From positions 55,322,312 to 55,386,311 of the forward strand of contig NC_087066.1 in the NCBI RefSeq assembly GCF_963678635.1: a stretch of DNA of 64,000 bases, read 5' to 3'. The DNA comes from Symsagittifera roscoffensis. Taxonomy: Eukaryota; Xenacoelomorpha; Acoela; Convolutidae. A program made the translations under genes and the position numbers. Positions within the stretch are counted from its first letter, which is position 1; each line of letters opens with the position of its first letter. Below the pieces are notes generated by a model. The model had not been told where the DNA came from and did no database searches. It saw only the letters and a list, made by a program, of their open reading frames with translations. Shown one piece after another: positions 22,200 through 34,199 of the stretch.

Positions 22200-22450
22200 C
22201 ATTTCAAGTTGCGCTGCATCGAGATCCAGACCCTAACTGCATAGTCGCTCCAAGAAGTTGAGTCCGGAAAGTCTGGCCATGAGTCGCGAAAGTCTGGACA
22301 TTCCTAATTTTGGTCGCGAAAGTCTGGACAGTCCTAAGTTTGGTCGGGAATGTCTGGAAATGCCAAAAATTTGTCGCGAAAGTCTGGACATATTTAAGTT
22401 TGATTGTCGCGAAAGTCTGGGCATGAGTGGCGAACCTCGACGCGGGCAGT
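22200..22450 (+). repeat. TTTCGCGAC satellite, second block
   Basis: Tandem GTCGCGAAAGTCTGGACAT units of about 30-35 bp, the same family and orientation as the left arm at 21,150-21,350. Confidence 0.8.
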
Positions 22451-22467
22451 GAATTGTTTAAAAATTA

Positions 22468-23250
22468 ATTTCGGAATATGGAATGCCTTTTTCAAATTTG
22501 ACTGTTTTTTGGTCTTGCTGTAGTGCATCAAAACATTTAAAAAATAGTACAGTAGTGCATCAACAAGTAGTGCATCAAAAAAGACTTTGTAGCTGTTATT
22601 TTTCGAATTAAAGGTTTTATCTGCTCATTTAATTTAATTTTCGCTTTGATTGGTTATCGAATTCCAGATTCATATGGCATAATTAGTGCAGGTGCAATGA
22701 ATTCACAGTAGACAAGTAATTCTGAGAACACTGAAGCCATCATAAACTATTTGGAAGAATGCTCTCATCCTTTTTCACACACGTTATCCAAAAATCGCAT
22801 TTCAAGAGAGATTTTTAAAAACAATAAGTTCAAAAATCGTCCTCTGTGTCAGGTTCTAAATGCCTAGTCTGTGACTCAATCTGTTTTTAAAAATCTCTCT
22901 TGAACTGCCACTTTTGGATAACGTGTGTGAAAAGTCATAAGATCATTCTTCCAAACAATTTATGATGGCTTCCGCATTCTCAGAATTATTTGTCTACTGT
23001 GACTTCATTGCACCTGCACTAATTATGCCATATGAATCTGGAATTCGATAACCAATCAAAGCGAAAACAATCGAAAATTAAACTAAATGAGCAGATGAAA
23101 CCTTTAATTCGAAAAATAACAGCTACAAAGTCTTTTTGGTGCACTATTTTTTGATGCACTACTGCACTATTTTTTACATGTTTTGATGCACTACAGCAAG
23201 AACAAAAAACAGTCAAATTTGAAAAAAAAGGCATTCCATATTCCGAAATC
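22468..23250. repeat. Foldback element, ~360-bp inverted arms, ~65-bp loop
   Basis: 22,468-22,820 (from TTCGGAATATGGAATGCC) is the imperfect reverse complement of 22,886-23,250 (ending GGCATTCCATATTCCGAA). Shared landmarks in opposite order include GAATTCCAGATTCATATGGC, GTGCAGGTGCAATG and GGATAACGTGTGTGAAAA. Repeated TAGTGCATCAA words differ in number between the arms. No ORF of note spans it; a transcript would form a long double-stranded RNA hairpin. Confidence 0.88.
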
Positions 23251-25645
23251 AAAATGAAGAAAAACGAAAATCCAAGAACAAAGTCGGCTGCGTGTCTTGA
23301 CGTAAAGCTGTTGAGTGTAAATTGTGAAAATATTTAGAAAATTAAACAGCCCAGAAAAAAATTAAAAAAAGTTACGGATATCAAAAAATATATTTGGCAA
23401 ACTTGTGCTGGAAATTGCTAAATTAGCGTAAATAATTTTGACATAATCTAAATCTTTTTAAAATGAGAACAATCTAAGCCCCCGACTCTTGGATGAAATT
23501 TTTTAGGTTTTACTTTTATGTCATTATGTAGTGAAATTTGCAAACTGCTCAAAAATCAAATCTGCCCAGATTTGTCATACGTTCCGAAGTGATATATTTC
23601 AAAAATATTCAACAGTATTATAAAAATAGCTTTAAAAAAGGTTAATGAATGGGGAAATAAGAAATCTGAAACGTAAAGGCAATGGAAACGAGTTCAATAT
23701 TGCGTAAACCAGTGAAAAAAAGCCTAAGGTCCTGAAAACAACGATACCAATAATTTTAAAAAAATTCTGTTGTATTTTTTTTTACTATTGGAACCAATTT
23801 AAAACTAGTATTTATAACCAGTTAAATTTTCAATAAAACTCTCTCTATAAATTATTACTGACTAACCAATCATGATCCATAACTAACACTGACAATTATT
23901 TGTAGTGCTGAAACTACTTGTAGTTTCAGCACCAGAACAATTTGAATACAATTTAGAAGACAATTGTTCTCCTTTGGAACAATTTCCAGATATCTAACCC
24001 GCAAATACCAGTATAAGCTACGTCTATTGAGACTAGGATATATAAGAGTAAGACTATGATTGGTATTAGACTAAGAAGTTGCACGAATCTATCCGGCCGA
24101 AAATAAGATAGCGTGACGAACAGTCGGTGTACCTTATCTGAAATTACTCTATGAGTAAGCCACTCCAGGCATAAACTCACTATGGTCAGAATGTTCTGTG
24201 CTAGTTGTTTTATTTTGACTTACTTCGTTGGAGTAATTTTCAAAATAGAAATTTGAAGGTGAGGGGGGGGGGTAGTAACAAAAAGCTATTTTTTGACAGT
24301 AGAGTAACTTCATGATTTAAATTGATTTGATCACGGTAAAAGATGAAGACGACGCTCCGTTTTTTCACAACGCTCCGAAACGTTTTTGTTTTATTTTTCT
24401 ACTAATCGTTCCGACTATTGAAAATGGGGAGGAACTTTGTGTTCGAGGTTTTTTCCTTCTGTTTTCCAAGCAAAATACTGTACCATAAATAATCATCGGA
24501 CTGGGTTGAGTGATATATCATATTAAAGCCCTTGCAAACGTGACTCCAACCACATGAAAAAGTTTCAAAAAAAGTTTTTTCAGTGTCAAGAAAAACCTGC
24601 TGGAAGTTTTTGCAAACAAGACGGTGAAAGCAAATTGACATACATTTTTCAACAAAATTTTCAACACTATCGTCTTTTTTCGTTGAAAATTCTTATTAAC
24701 AAATTTACCTAAGATGCTAAGTCACCTAGTATTACACCGTCTCTCCTATTCTAAACATTTGAACCATTCTAATGGAGTTGCAGTTTGGTTGAAAAATATA
24801 GTTAACGAACGCGAGAAAATTTTTATTTCAAGATAGATTTCATTCTATATTCAGTATTTTACAATTTTCAATCTTTCTTTATCAGCAAGGCAAGTAACTA
24901 AGAAAGCACCAAAATAAATCACATTTATTTTCTACAAAGCCTAGAGCAAACAAATTAAAACCGTGACAATATTACGATCCGTTTGTGTCGTAAGCCCAGA
25001 ATTTTTGAATCTCATTTTTTCAAATAATTCAATTCAATTGGTTAATTTGTTTCAAGAATATAAAATATCCCAAATCCATTTTCCCAACAAGGTCATTAAG
25101 GTGAGCACTTATTATAGACTATTATTTAGCACGAAATTACCAGAGCTGATTACAATATAAAAATAAAATTTAGACTTTTTCTCGGAAAACTCTGTATGAG
25201 GAAACTGTTCATTTATGAACCCAGGAAGTCAAATAACTGAAGTTCAAAAATCAATTCTCAAAAACAAGTGAATTTTGAGCCGCTTTCACATTTATTTTTC
25301 TCATCCATTTCCGCTTCTAGTTTTTAAAATGCAGTTCAAAGCTCATCAATCATTTTAAGATCTTTGGCAGTTTTTGCTTTTGAAAAACTAATTGAATAAT
25401 AAAATTTAAAATTTGTTTCACTTCCTAGAAATAAGTACAAGATAAAACCAGCTGAAACTGCCAAGATTTGTTTTGGACTTCAGTGCAATTTAATTTCAAA
25501 AACATCGAAATTTTTCAAAGCTAAAAATTAAGGTTTCTCCAGCAAAATTGTAATCACTATTTATTTCGAAGTGTTTTGAAATAAAATTGGCCCTCAAAAT
25601 ATTATTTTGGATATTACTATTGAAGAATATTTATTTACTATTGAT
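23251..25645. other. Intergenic stretch, mostly featureless
   Basis: AT-rich sequence downstream of the RING/coiled-coil gene. The only structure I see is a near-perfect 28-nt palindrome at 23,905-23,932 (GTGCTGAAACTAC, two T, then its complement) and a poly-G tract at about 24,263. No coding exon recognised. Confidence 0.4.
23905..23932. repeat. Near-perfect 28-nt palindrome
   Basis: GTGCTGAAACTAC, TT, GTAGTTTCAGCAC: a 13-bp stem with a two-base loop in otherwise featureless intergenic sequence. Confidence 0.9.
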
Positions 25646-26317
25646 TTAGTGGTGTACACCATTACAGGAACAGATTGTTGGCTTGCCCCCGTTCGCTCGG
25701 TTTTTGCTACTGGGACAACCAGATCTCAGAATCTTGCGCACTTGTGCTTCGTGCTGTTGCTGCAACTGCGCAGCAGTCAGGTTATTAGGGGTGGGGGCTG
25801 CCCCCATTTGGTTCGGCTGTTGACATGACATATACATGTTGTTTTCTTGGGGGCGGGGAGGTTGGTGGGGGTTACACTGAGCACCGTGTTGTTGAGGATT
25901 GTAATATGACCCACCATACATGTTTTGCTGATTAGGGTGGGTGGGGGCAGTATTATGACTCATCGTTCCGTTTGTCGTCCCGTTGTTGCCGTTGAGTGCC
26001 GCCGGGTTGTTGTCTACGGCCGTCGCTTCTAGAGATTTGGAGTGTAGCTGAATGAAATTCAGGAAACTTTGTGTGTCTTTTTTAGTAAATAACTCGTCCA
26101 TTAGCATTTTAATGTGCTCAATGGCTTTCAGGTCTATTTTTCTCTTTTCTCGCTCCTTGTTCATTTTTTCCACGTCTTCCATGAACTCTTTGATCTCGTC
26201 TTCTTCTAAATCTTTCTCGTTTTCCAACATGCTTCGTAGGAACTCACACTTCTCTATCCGTTGTTTTTCGTGCACCAGGTATTCCTTCTTCAGGTTTTCC
26301 AGCATCAGCACCAAGGT
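25646..26317 (-). CDS. RING/coiled-coil protein, exon 3 (C-terminal)
   Basis: Last coding exon (223 codons plus TAA), entered in phase 0 after a GTTCTAG acceptor (ends 26318). It starts with a strongly charged, Leu/Lys/Glu-rich coiled coil of about 100 residues (LENLKKEYLVHEKQ onward), then an Asn/Gln/His/Pro-rich disordered tail and a short Cys-containing end (GCP and CSCNG). No catalytic domain. With exons 1 and 2 the protein has 368 residues. The coiled coil suggests dimerisation, as in TRIM-type ligases; that is inference from architecture. Confidence 0.8.
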   Translation of the reverse strand, partial: TLVLMLENLKKEYLVHEKQRIEKCEFLRSMLENEKDLEEDEIKEFMEDVEKMNKEREKRKIDLKAIEHIKMLMDELFTKKDTQSFLNFIQLHSKSLEATAVDNNPAALNGNNGTTNGTMSHNTAPTHPNQQNMYGGSYYNPQQHGAQCNPHQPPRPQENNMYMSCQQPNQMGAAPTPNNLTAAQLQQQHEAQVRKILRSGCPSSKNRANGGKPTICSCNGVHH

Positions 26318-27093
26318 CTAGAACATTCAACAATACAGCCCTTTTTTCCTCCTCTCTCCCTCAACCTCCCCCCCCCCCCCCCCCATTTACCTTGATAGTA
26401 GCAACAATTTTGTGGTGCAACGAGGGTTTTTAAAGTTCAAGTATGAAGACCAAAATTTGTTTGTCATGGTCGAATTAGTCAGAATTTCTGTCAGTAAATC
26501 TTCATAGCAATCGGACAACGTGAACAAAAATTTTACTTTTAAAAATTTCCAGTAGAAGAAAAGAAAAAAAGCCTTTAATATTTAATAAATTTCAAATTGG
26601 GCTTCTTCTTTTCCCATTAGTGATTTTTCACTAGTGCAACATTTATTCACGTTTCCCGCTTGAGACGAAGGTTGACGTTGACATGCAGACAGATTACCAT
26701 ATTAAACCAGACATATTAGCTCTGCATATCCGACCTTGTAAAACCACAAGTTAGAGCATAAAATTGAGGTTTATGTAGGGCGGGGAAGGAAAAAACATTC
26801 TTCAACCGTTTTTAAAAATCGCAGCTTGCTCATTCTTCAATAAGACATTCCAACTAACAAAAAAACTCTTGAAAAATTGGTGCAGATAATTTTTTTGTAG
26901 ATTTTTAATTATTTGAATCTGAAGAATTATAACTAAGGTCGAAAATTCAGCTACCAGCTAATTACGATTTATTTAGATAATTAGTCAACATGCTAGTTTT
27001 TGCGAATAAACTGGGTGCAAAACAAGCAGAGGTGGTCTTATAGGTGATGGTATTTTTCGTTTAAAAAATTGTGTTCTTTTGTTGCTTAATTAC

Positions 27094-27266
27094 TTGAATA
27101 GCTTCGACAGCCTCTGAGTTTTTCTTCTGGATGACGGCAATTTTGGCCCAGATATTCCTCTTGACTTCGTCTTTGCGCTTGTTGAGGAGGTCCAGACACT
27201 TGTTGCAGAAGTACTTCTTTTCCGTTTCTTCTTCCTTCAACTCCTCTCCGAAGATTCGCTCACACA
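27094..27266 (-). CDS. RING/coiled-coil protein, exon 2
   Basis: A 173-base exon with acceptor TTGTTCATAG (ends 27267) accepting phase 1 and donor GTAATT from 27093 leaving phase 0; both match exons 1 and 3. It encodes VCERIFGEELKEEE, then a FCNKCLDLL motif and a Lys-rich helical stretch. The three cysteines might complete a small zinc site in the position a B-box would hold, but the full B-box pattern is absent. A partial MITE abuts the exon just upstream (27,286 onward). Confidence 0.7.
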
Positions 27267-27285
27267 CTATGAACAAAACATAAAT

Positions 27286-27455
27286 GGGCTCTTTTTCCAC
27301 TTTCCACCCACATTTCAAATTTTGCATTTTTCTAATGTGGTATCATGGCTGAATGCGCCATGTTACGATGTGTAAAGTAAGGAGAACAAATTTGTTCACA
27401 AAACTTAGTTTGATCGCCATGCAAAATTTCATTACGTTATGACAATGTAAAATTA
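27286..27455. mobile_element. MITE fragment (GGCTCTTTTTCC family)
   Basis: Starts GGGCTCTTTTTCCACTTTCC and carries the family interior (AACAAATTTGTTCACAA, GCCATGCAAAATTTCATTACG); the other end is lost where a HINE-like element begins. It lies within 20 bp of the exon 2 acceptor of the RING/coiled-coil gene. Confidence 0.6.
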
Positions 27456-27457
27456 TT

Positions 27458-27944
27458 TTTTGTTCCGACTTTCGAAGAAAAATTACATCAATTAGGTAAA
27501 TTTTTTTATTTCGATTTTCGAGGGTTTTTATTCAGTCAATTTTCGCCGATTGAAATAGTTTTCCACAAAAATTTTTCTTAACCCATACTGACATTCTGAG
27601 TTCAAATTTAAAAAGACATTTTACCTCATATTATTTTTTGTTAAGTTGTGGGGGTGTGAAAGTTGCCAAATTGGCCATGTTCTGAAATAAATTATGTGCG
27701 CTTTGAAGATTTAATTCATAATGCTGAGACCCTAACGCAAATTATTTATGCGTGGCGAATCATCCCGCACAACAAAATTGTTTCAAATTGAGTTGAGGCT
27801 AGGTAATTGATCTTATTAATTTCACACTTTGATTTTGTTCAAAATTTATAGGTTTTCAATATTTTTTCCCAAAAATTACACTATATGTCTTAAGGGACAG
27901 TCGGAACATTCCGGGCTTTGGCCTGATATACGAGCACTCTTGTT
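27458..27944 (+). mobile_element. HINE-like element, family 2
   Basis: Starts TTGTTCCGACTTTCG and ends with CAGTCGGAAC, a CCGGGCTTTGGCCTG stem-loop and CTCTTGTT. About 490 bp, non-coding, inside intron 1 of the RING/coiled-coil gene. Confidence 0.62.
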
Positions 27945-28093
27945 CAAAACTGAAATTCGAACATGGGGGAAATGGGAAAAAGTCAAAAAAGGAATAGTTG
28001 GTAGCTGAACAAGTAGTACAAAAGCTACCGGTCGATTAAAACAAATGAAGTTACAGGAAAGATGTTGATGCTATTTTATGAAATGTGTTGTTT

Positions 28094-28602
28094 TTGTTTC
28101 GACTTTCGTAACCAAAGTAACAAAATATTTGAGCCCGGGGTGGTTTTTTTCTTCAGACAAATTTCGACTTTTTAACTAGCCATTTTTGACTTAATTTTTT
28201 TTATCATTCAAAAGGTAGTTTTGCCTTCAGCTTAAATTTGAAAAAATATTTCACCTGTGCTCATTTTCCCTAAAGTTATGGTGATTTAAAGATTGCCATT
28301 TTGGACAATTTGGGACGAAGAACGCGCGAGCATATAACGCGTAAGCGGAGACTTCATCCGTCTTAGAAAGCGTCCCAAATCGGTTAAAGGAAACTTATTT
28401 GCAATAATTGATTTGTTACTAGAAGTAAAGTTATCCCTTCGTACTTCATATGGCGTGTGGGGGGATGGTTTTCACAAAACATCTCAAATTTACAAAAATA
28501 TAGTTTTATTACGCTTGATTTTTTTATGTTACTACTGCTCCATAGACCTTAAAAGGCAGTCGGAACATTCAGGGCTTCGCCCGGATACGAGCAGTCTTGT
28601 TG
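28094..28602 (+). mobile_element. HINE-like element, family 1
   Basis: Starts GTTTCGACTTTCG and ends CAGTCGGAAC, AGGGCTTCGCCC stem-loop, CAGTCTTGTT. The central ACGCGTAAGCGGAGA and ATGGCGTGTGGGGGGAT words are shared with the other family 1 copies. Non-coding. Confidence 0.65.
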
Positions 28603-28689
28603 TTTTTATGATTAAGTTTTCAAAATTTATTGTAGTCATTTCCAGCCAAAAATAATTTTGTAGTATATACTAATTTAGAGGGGGAAAAA

Positions 28690-28915
28690 CTAATCAATCG
28701 CCAAAAAAAACGCGACTCTTTGGTCAAAATGTTCAAAAAAGTGCCTTATAAGATTTTTTTTGCCTGCTCTTACAGACTTTTGCCTGCGATGCAGAAAAAT
28801 TTGGCTAAAACAGGGTCTTTTCGGTGCTATGAGAGAGCTCGGAAAATCAACTTGGCCGACCTAAAAAGAGTCGACAAAATTTGGCCGACCTAAAAAAGCC
28901 GACAAAAAAGTGAAA
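28690..28915 (+). mobile_element. Fragment of the CAGGGGCGGAT hAT-like element
   Basis: Interior words shared with 34,200-34,496 (AAAAAAGTGCCT, TTTGCCTGCGATGCAGAAA, GAGCTCGGAAAATCAA, GGCCGACCTAAAAA). Both terminal repeats are missing. Confidence 0.55.
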
Positions 28916-29393
28916 CTATTTTTTTCCATTGTGGACAGATAGCTGAATGAAACCCTCACTACACACATAATGAAAACACTTACTTCATTAAGATACTATC
29001 AAAAATTTCCAAGTTTTTTGTTAGTTGACGAACGCAGCAGTAAAAAAACAAGCTGTTCGACTCTTTACGGATAACCGCTTACTGCGCAGTTGAAAACAAA
29101 GCCAATATCAAGTTCTTGGCATATCACAGAACATCCTGAATATTTTCAAGCAAAATTTTCCAGATTAGTTTTCAATGGACAATGCCATTTAGCAATTTTC
29201 ATTCGACTTCAGTTTATAACTGTGGAAAACTGGACAAGATTAGAAAGTGTTTTTAATTTTTAAAAATCTTTGGGACTTTTCACTCTCTTTCTAACCCTCG
29301 CCGTAACTCAACCTGATAAGAAGTTCGGTTTTTTTGCCCCCCCCCCCCCCCCACCTCACACGAGCCTCAAGTTTTTAGAGCCCGAAAAAGAAA

Positions 29394-29690
29394 AAGAGCC
29401 CGAAATTCTTGCGAAATACTTTCTCTCGACACTGACTTGCGAAATACTTTCTCTCGACACTGACTTGCGAAATACTTTCTCTCGAAAAAGAGCCCGAAAT
29501 TCTTGCGAAATACTTTCTCTCGACACTGACTTGCGAAATACTTTCTCTCGAAAAAGAGCCCGAAATTCTTGCGAAATACTTTCTCTCGACACTGACTTGC
29601 GAAATACTTTCTCTCGACACTGACTTGCGAAATACTTTCTCTCGAAAAAGAGCCCGAAATTCTTGCGAAATACTTTCTCTCGACACTGAA
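29394..29690 (+). repeat. Minisatellite of alternating 28- and 38-bp units
   Basis: TTGCGAAATACTTTCTCTCG followed either by ACACTGAC or by AAAAAGAGCCCGAAATTC, repeated about eight times in a mixed order. The second linker contains AAAAAGAGCCC, the end of the local MITEs, and a truncated MITE end (poly-C, CCACCTCACACGAGCC) abuts the array, so the minisatellite probably grew out of a MITE terminus. Confidence 0.88.
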
Positions 29691-30487
29691 AAACCTGTAA
29701 CAACTAAAAGTCTAAATCTTGGAGATGCCACACCAGCGCGCATTTAATTGCAACGCACAGCGTGCAGATAAACATTTTACACTGACCATATCCTATGAGT
29801 ATGACCATATCCTGTAACTTAGTATGTTACAAACTAGGAAGGAAAAACTTTCGCAAAAAAAATTGATTTAAAAAAATTCGGAACAAAAATTTTCATTAAC
29901 TTACTGCAACAAATATTATAAAACAAATATATAAAAAAACTACAAAAACCTGATTCAATAGTATTCAAATGTCAAACACATGCCATTAAACAGTTATTTC
30001 AGTCCCTGTTGCAAAAGAGCGACCAAAAGTACCACAAAATTTACTATTTAGGTTTTAAAAATTAGCCATGAACTATCAGATTGCCCTCCGCTTGCGTTCA
30101 ACCATTTCATAACTCAATATAAATTTGTATGGTGAACAAAAAATTAAGGTGAACACACTTTTGCCTCAAAATGTACATCGTAAGACAACGCATATAACAC
30201 GCATATAACACCAATTCAACACGTTAATCAAGTATGAAATTAGAAAATTCGAAACGTGGGGGTGTAAAAAGGCAACTTTCTTGACATGACATTTGCCGTA
30301 CGAACAGTTTTTAAACAATTCTACTCTGGGCTCTTTTCCATTTCCCCCACCTGTTAAAATTTTAGTTTCTACAGTTGTTTTACGTGTAATTATCGCTAAA
30401 CGTGTAAGGCTAAACGATGAAGGCGTGTAAGCTAAACGATGTAAGGCATGAAATTAACTATTGTACAATCTGTTCACAATTGTTATT

Positions 30488-30583
30488 TTGGATCTACTTA
30501 ACAATCTCCCCCCCTCCCTATTGTATCTACTAAAGAATCCCCCCCTTTATTGAACGGGGGTTGAGATTGTTAAGAAGATCCGT
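30488..30583. repeat. Short foldback (about 95 bp)
   Basis: GGATCTACTTAACAATCTCC and its near complement GAGATTGTTAAGAAGATCC flank a C-rich/G-rich core (CCCCCCC, GGGGG). A similar foldback is at 36,146-36,213 in the same intron. Confidence 0.7.
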
Positions 30584-30718
30584 CATTTTTTCACCATGCC
30601 AAGTTGAATTGATTGTGACAGAGTAAAAATAGTTTCGGCGGAGTGGAAAAAGTTCTTTTTTGTAATATAACGAGTAAGTAGGAAACGACTGCAAAAGAGT
30701 CACATTAAAAATAAAAAC

Positions 30719-32093
30719 AAACAAGACTGCTCGTATCAGGGCAAAGCCCTGAAGGTTCCGACTGCCTTTTAAGGTTTATGGAGCAGCAGTAATAAAAAAA
30801 ATGAAAAAAAAAACAAAATGAAATTTTTTTTCTTCTAAAATTTGAAATTTTTTATGAAAATCATCACCCCACACGCCATATAAAGTACAAAAAGATAGAT
30901 TTCGTTCCGTGTAACAAATCATATATGGCAAACAAGACTGCTCGTATCAGGGCGAAGCCCTGATTGTTACGACTGCCTATTAAGGTTTATGGCGCAGTAA
31001 TAAGATTAACAAATTAAAAGTAATAAAACAAAATGAATTTTTTTTTTGTAAAATTTGAATTTTTTATGAAAACCATCCCCCCACACGCCATATAATGTAC
31101 AAAAAGATAAATTTCGCTACTTGTAACAAATCAATTATGGCAAACAAGTGTCTTTAAACCAATTTGGAACGATTTCTATGGCGGATTAACAAGTAGCGAA
31201 AAAGATAAATTTCGCTACTTGTAACAAATCAATTATGGCAAACAAGTGTTACAAGTATTGTAACAAATATATTGCGCGTTAATTGTCCCAAATGGCAATC
31301 TTTAAAACCCCATAACTTTACGAAAAATGATCATACGTGAAATATATTTTCAATATTGAGCCCAGGACAAGAATACTTTTCGAATTTCCCTTGTAACAAA
31401 TCTTATAACCCTTATAACAATACCTTTCGTTCCTTGTAACAAATCAATTATGGCAAAAAAGCTTCTTTCAACCAAATTGGAACGATTTTAAGACGGATTA
31501 ACTCTCCGCTTACGCGTTAATAGCGCGAAATATATCGCGCGTTAATTGTCCCAAATTGGCCAAAATGGCAATCTTTAAACCCCCATAACTTTACGAAAAA
31601 TGATCACAGGTGAAATATCTTTTCAAATTTGAGCTCAGGACAACAATACCTTTCAAATGATATAAAGAAATTCAGTCAAAGATGGCTAGTTAAAAAGTCG
31701 AAATTTGTCTGAAGAAAAAAAAACCCACCCCGAGCACAAATATTCCGTTACTTTCGTATCAAAAGTCGGAACAAAAAGCTTCGTTCAACCAATTTGGAAC
31801 GATTTATAAGACGGATTAAATCTCCGCTTACGCGTTAATAGCGCGAAATATATCGCGCGTTAATTGTCCCAAATTGGCCAAAATGGCAATCTTTAAACCC
31901 CCATAACTTTACGAAAAATGATCACAGGTAAAATATCTTTTCAAATTTGAGCTTAGGACAACAATATTTTTCGAATGAAATAAAAAACTTCGTCAAAAAC
32001 GGCTAGTTAAAAAGTCGAAATTTGTCTGAAGCAAAAAAAAAACCCACACTGAGCACAAATATTCCGTTACTTTCGTATCGAAAGTCGGAACAA
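30719..32093 (-). mobile_element. Cluster of rearranged HINE-like family 1 copies
   Basis: Four partial copies in the same orientation: about 30,719-30,930, 30,931-31,390, 31,391-31,772 and 31,773-32,093. Two carry the CAGGGC hairpin end; the last two carry the ACTTTCG-TAT hairpin end. Junctions fall in words such as GGCAAACAAG that resemble the element terminus, and a ~60-bp segment (CGCTACTTGTAACAAATC) is duplicated internally. Confidence 0.65.
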
Positions 32094-33251
32094 TAACTGA
32101 CCAAAGAAAATACTGTGGACTTTCTTGGTGCGACCAAGCATGTTTTTGCACGACCACTCTAAGAGTGAGAAAAAACTATGGTGTACTGTTTTTAAACAAT
32201 TTTGTTACCTCAAAGAGAGAGCTCGTATGGTTGAGGCATCAAATTAATGCTTTTGAAATCGTGATTTGGATTGTAAAACGAGGTTTTTTCTACTTCCCTC
32301 TTACATTTTCAGACAGATTTTAAGAAATTTGAAAATTTTTAAAGTTTGCATTGACGCAATTTGATGAAACTTGAACGGTGACCAAAATATGCTTTATTCA
32401 TAGTACCGAGCAAAAAATCATGCGGTTAAACTGCATGCATAATTATAGTGTTAATAAAACAAACTTGGTAAGCGAGGGAGAGAGGCGGAAAAAAACCCGA
32501 ATCAATATTTCACCAATGTTTTTAAGGGTCGAGAAAAAAAAACCAACATTTTTGACAGTTCATAACCAAAGTGAAAGAATGAACGAAAAAACACTCTAGT
32601 TTTTGTAGTTGGACGATGAATTTTTATTCAAATTTTACTTTTTTCTACTTCACTCTTTTGATTTTTTTTTCTGAAATTCATTATATGAACACCTATAACA
32701 TTTCTTTTCTTGTTATAAACTGCATCAAAATGTGTCAGTGTGAACATGTGAACAAACTTTTACAAACTTTCTTTCATGCAAAATGCCGTGAGAACAATTT
32801 TTGTACATCTTAATTTTCCGAGGGAAGTGGGCAACTGGAAACGAGTCCAAATTTAAATATAAGGGGCGGATTAAAATGCTTCAAGTGCGTTTTAAAATTC
32901 TCGCGTCTATCATTTCAACTTGAAAAAAGAAAACCCAGACAGAGCTTGTTATCAATTTTTTGAACAACTAGTAAATTACACTAGTGGACAAAATTAAGCG
33001 CAAGCTCGGCATTTTACTCTCTATAATGCCTGTTTTCAAGGTCCATTTTGGACAACATTTACATCGAATTTAGGTAAACTGTCCATGTAGACTAGGAGAA
33101 AATCATCTCCGCTAAACTTTGCCTCATAGTGAACATTCTTCAATGAGCGGAGTAAAATAGCTGTTCATTCGTCGTTAGAAAATTCGCGGCGAGAAAAATG
33201 TGAAATTTTTGTTGAACTCGGCAGTTTCTTAGTTGTTCACGCGGAAAAAAA
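32094..33251. other. Intron stretch with no recognised feature
   Basis: Inside intron 1 of the RING/coiled-coil gene. AT-rich; only scattered fragments of MITE ends (for example near 32,822). No exon recognised. Confidence 0.35.
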
Positions 33252-33259
33252 CCTGGCTT

Positions 33260-33988
33260 GGTTCTTTTTCCTTCCCCCCCACCTCACTCAAAAAAATTTT
33301 TTTGGTCTAACGAGTGGTTTTACAAGGTTAATTATGGAGATCAAAAATGTTTGTCAAGGCCTAATTAGTCTGCATGTCAATTTTCATGACAATCGGACAA
33401 ATAAACAGGAACTTCAAATATAAACAAGACTGCTCGTATCAGGGCGAAGCCCTGAATGTTCCGACTGTTGTTTAAGGTTTATGGAGCAGCAGTAATAACA
33501 TAAAAAAATTAAATGAAATAAAATAAAATGAAAACTTTTTTTTCTAAAATTTGAAATTTTTTATGAAAATCATCACCCCACACGCCACTTAAAGTACAAA
33601 AAGATAGATTTCGTTCCTTGTAACAAATCAATTATGGCAAATAAGTTTCGTTCAACCAATTTGGAACAATTTATAATCTCGGCTTACGCGTGAATAGCGC
33701 GAATTATATCGCGCGTTAATTGTCCCAAATTGGTCAAAATGGCCAAAATGGCAATCTTTAAACCCTCATAACTTTACGAAAAATGATCACAGGTGAAATA
33801 TCTTTTCAAAATTAAGCTCAAGACAACAATACCTTTTGATTGATATAAAAAAATTCCGTCAAAAATGGCTAGTTAAAAAGTCGAAAATTGTCTGAAGAAA
33901 AAAAACCCACCCCGAGCACAAATATTCCGTTTCTTTCGTATCGAAAGTCGGAACAAAAATTGCAGGTGGGTGGAAAAGAAAAAGAGCC
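33260..33988. mobile_element. MITE with perfect 8-bp target duplication, carrying a HINE-like insertion
   Basis: Ends GGTTCTTTTTCCTTCCCC and GGAAAAGAAAAAGAGCC, flanked by CCTGGCTT on both sides (33,252-33,259 and 33,989-33,996). Without the inner insertion the element is about 195 bp. Confidence 0.82.
33421..33955 (-). mobile_element. HINE-like element, family 1, inserted in a MITE
   Basis: Complete copy, from the ACTTTCG-TAT-CGAAAGT hairpin to the CAGGGC-GAA-GCCCTG hairpin. MITE sequence resumes on both sides (CTTCAAATAT before, AAATTGCAGGTGG after) with no target-site duplication visible, as expected for Helitron-type insertion. Confidence 0.72.
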
Positions 33989-34199
33989 CCTGGCTTTTTC
34001 AGAATATCTCGATAGTTTCAAAGAGGGTAGTTTAGATGATTTGTTCTTGGTTTATGTACAAAACTTTACTCAAATTCGAAGGAACTGTTGTCAAAAATGG
34101 ACCTTGAAAAGAGACATTTTAGGGAGAAAAAAATATCTATATTTAGGCAAAGCCTTGAATGATCCGACTACCCCTTAATCCATATCGAATAATTATTGG

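Noticed and set aside
26395-26450. Possible extra exon (…KIVATIK before GTAAAT) in the RING/coiled-coil gene
   Set aside because: No acceptor precedes it and the sequence is part of a dispersed repeat also seen near 33,300. The direct phase-0 join of exons 2 and 3 is enough.
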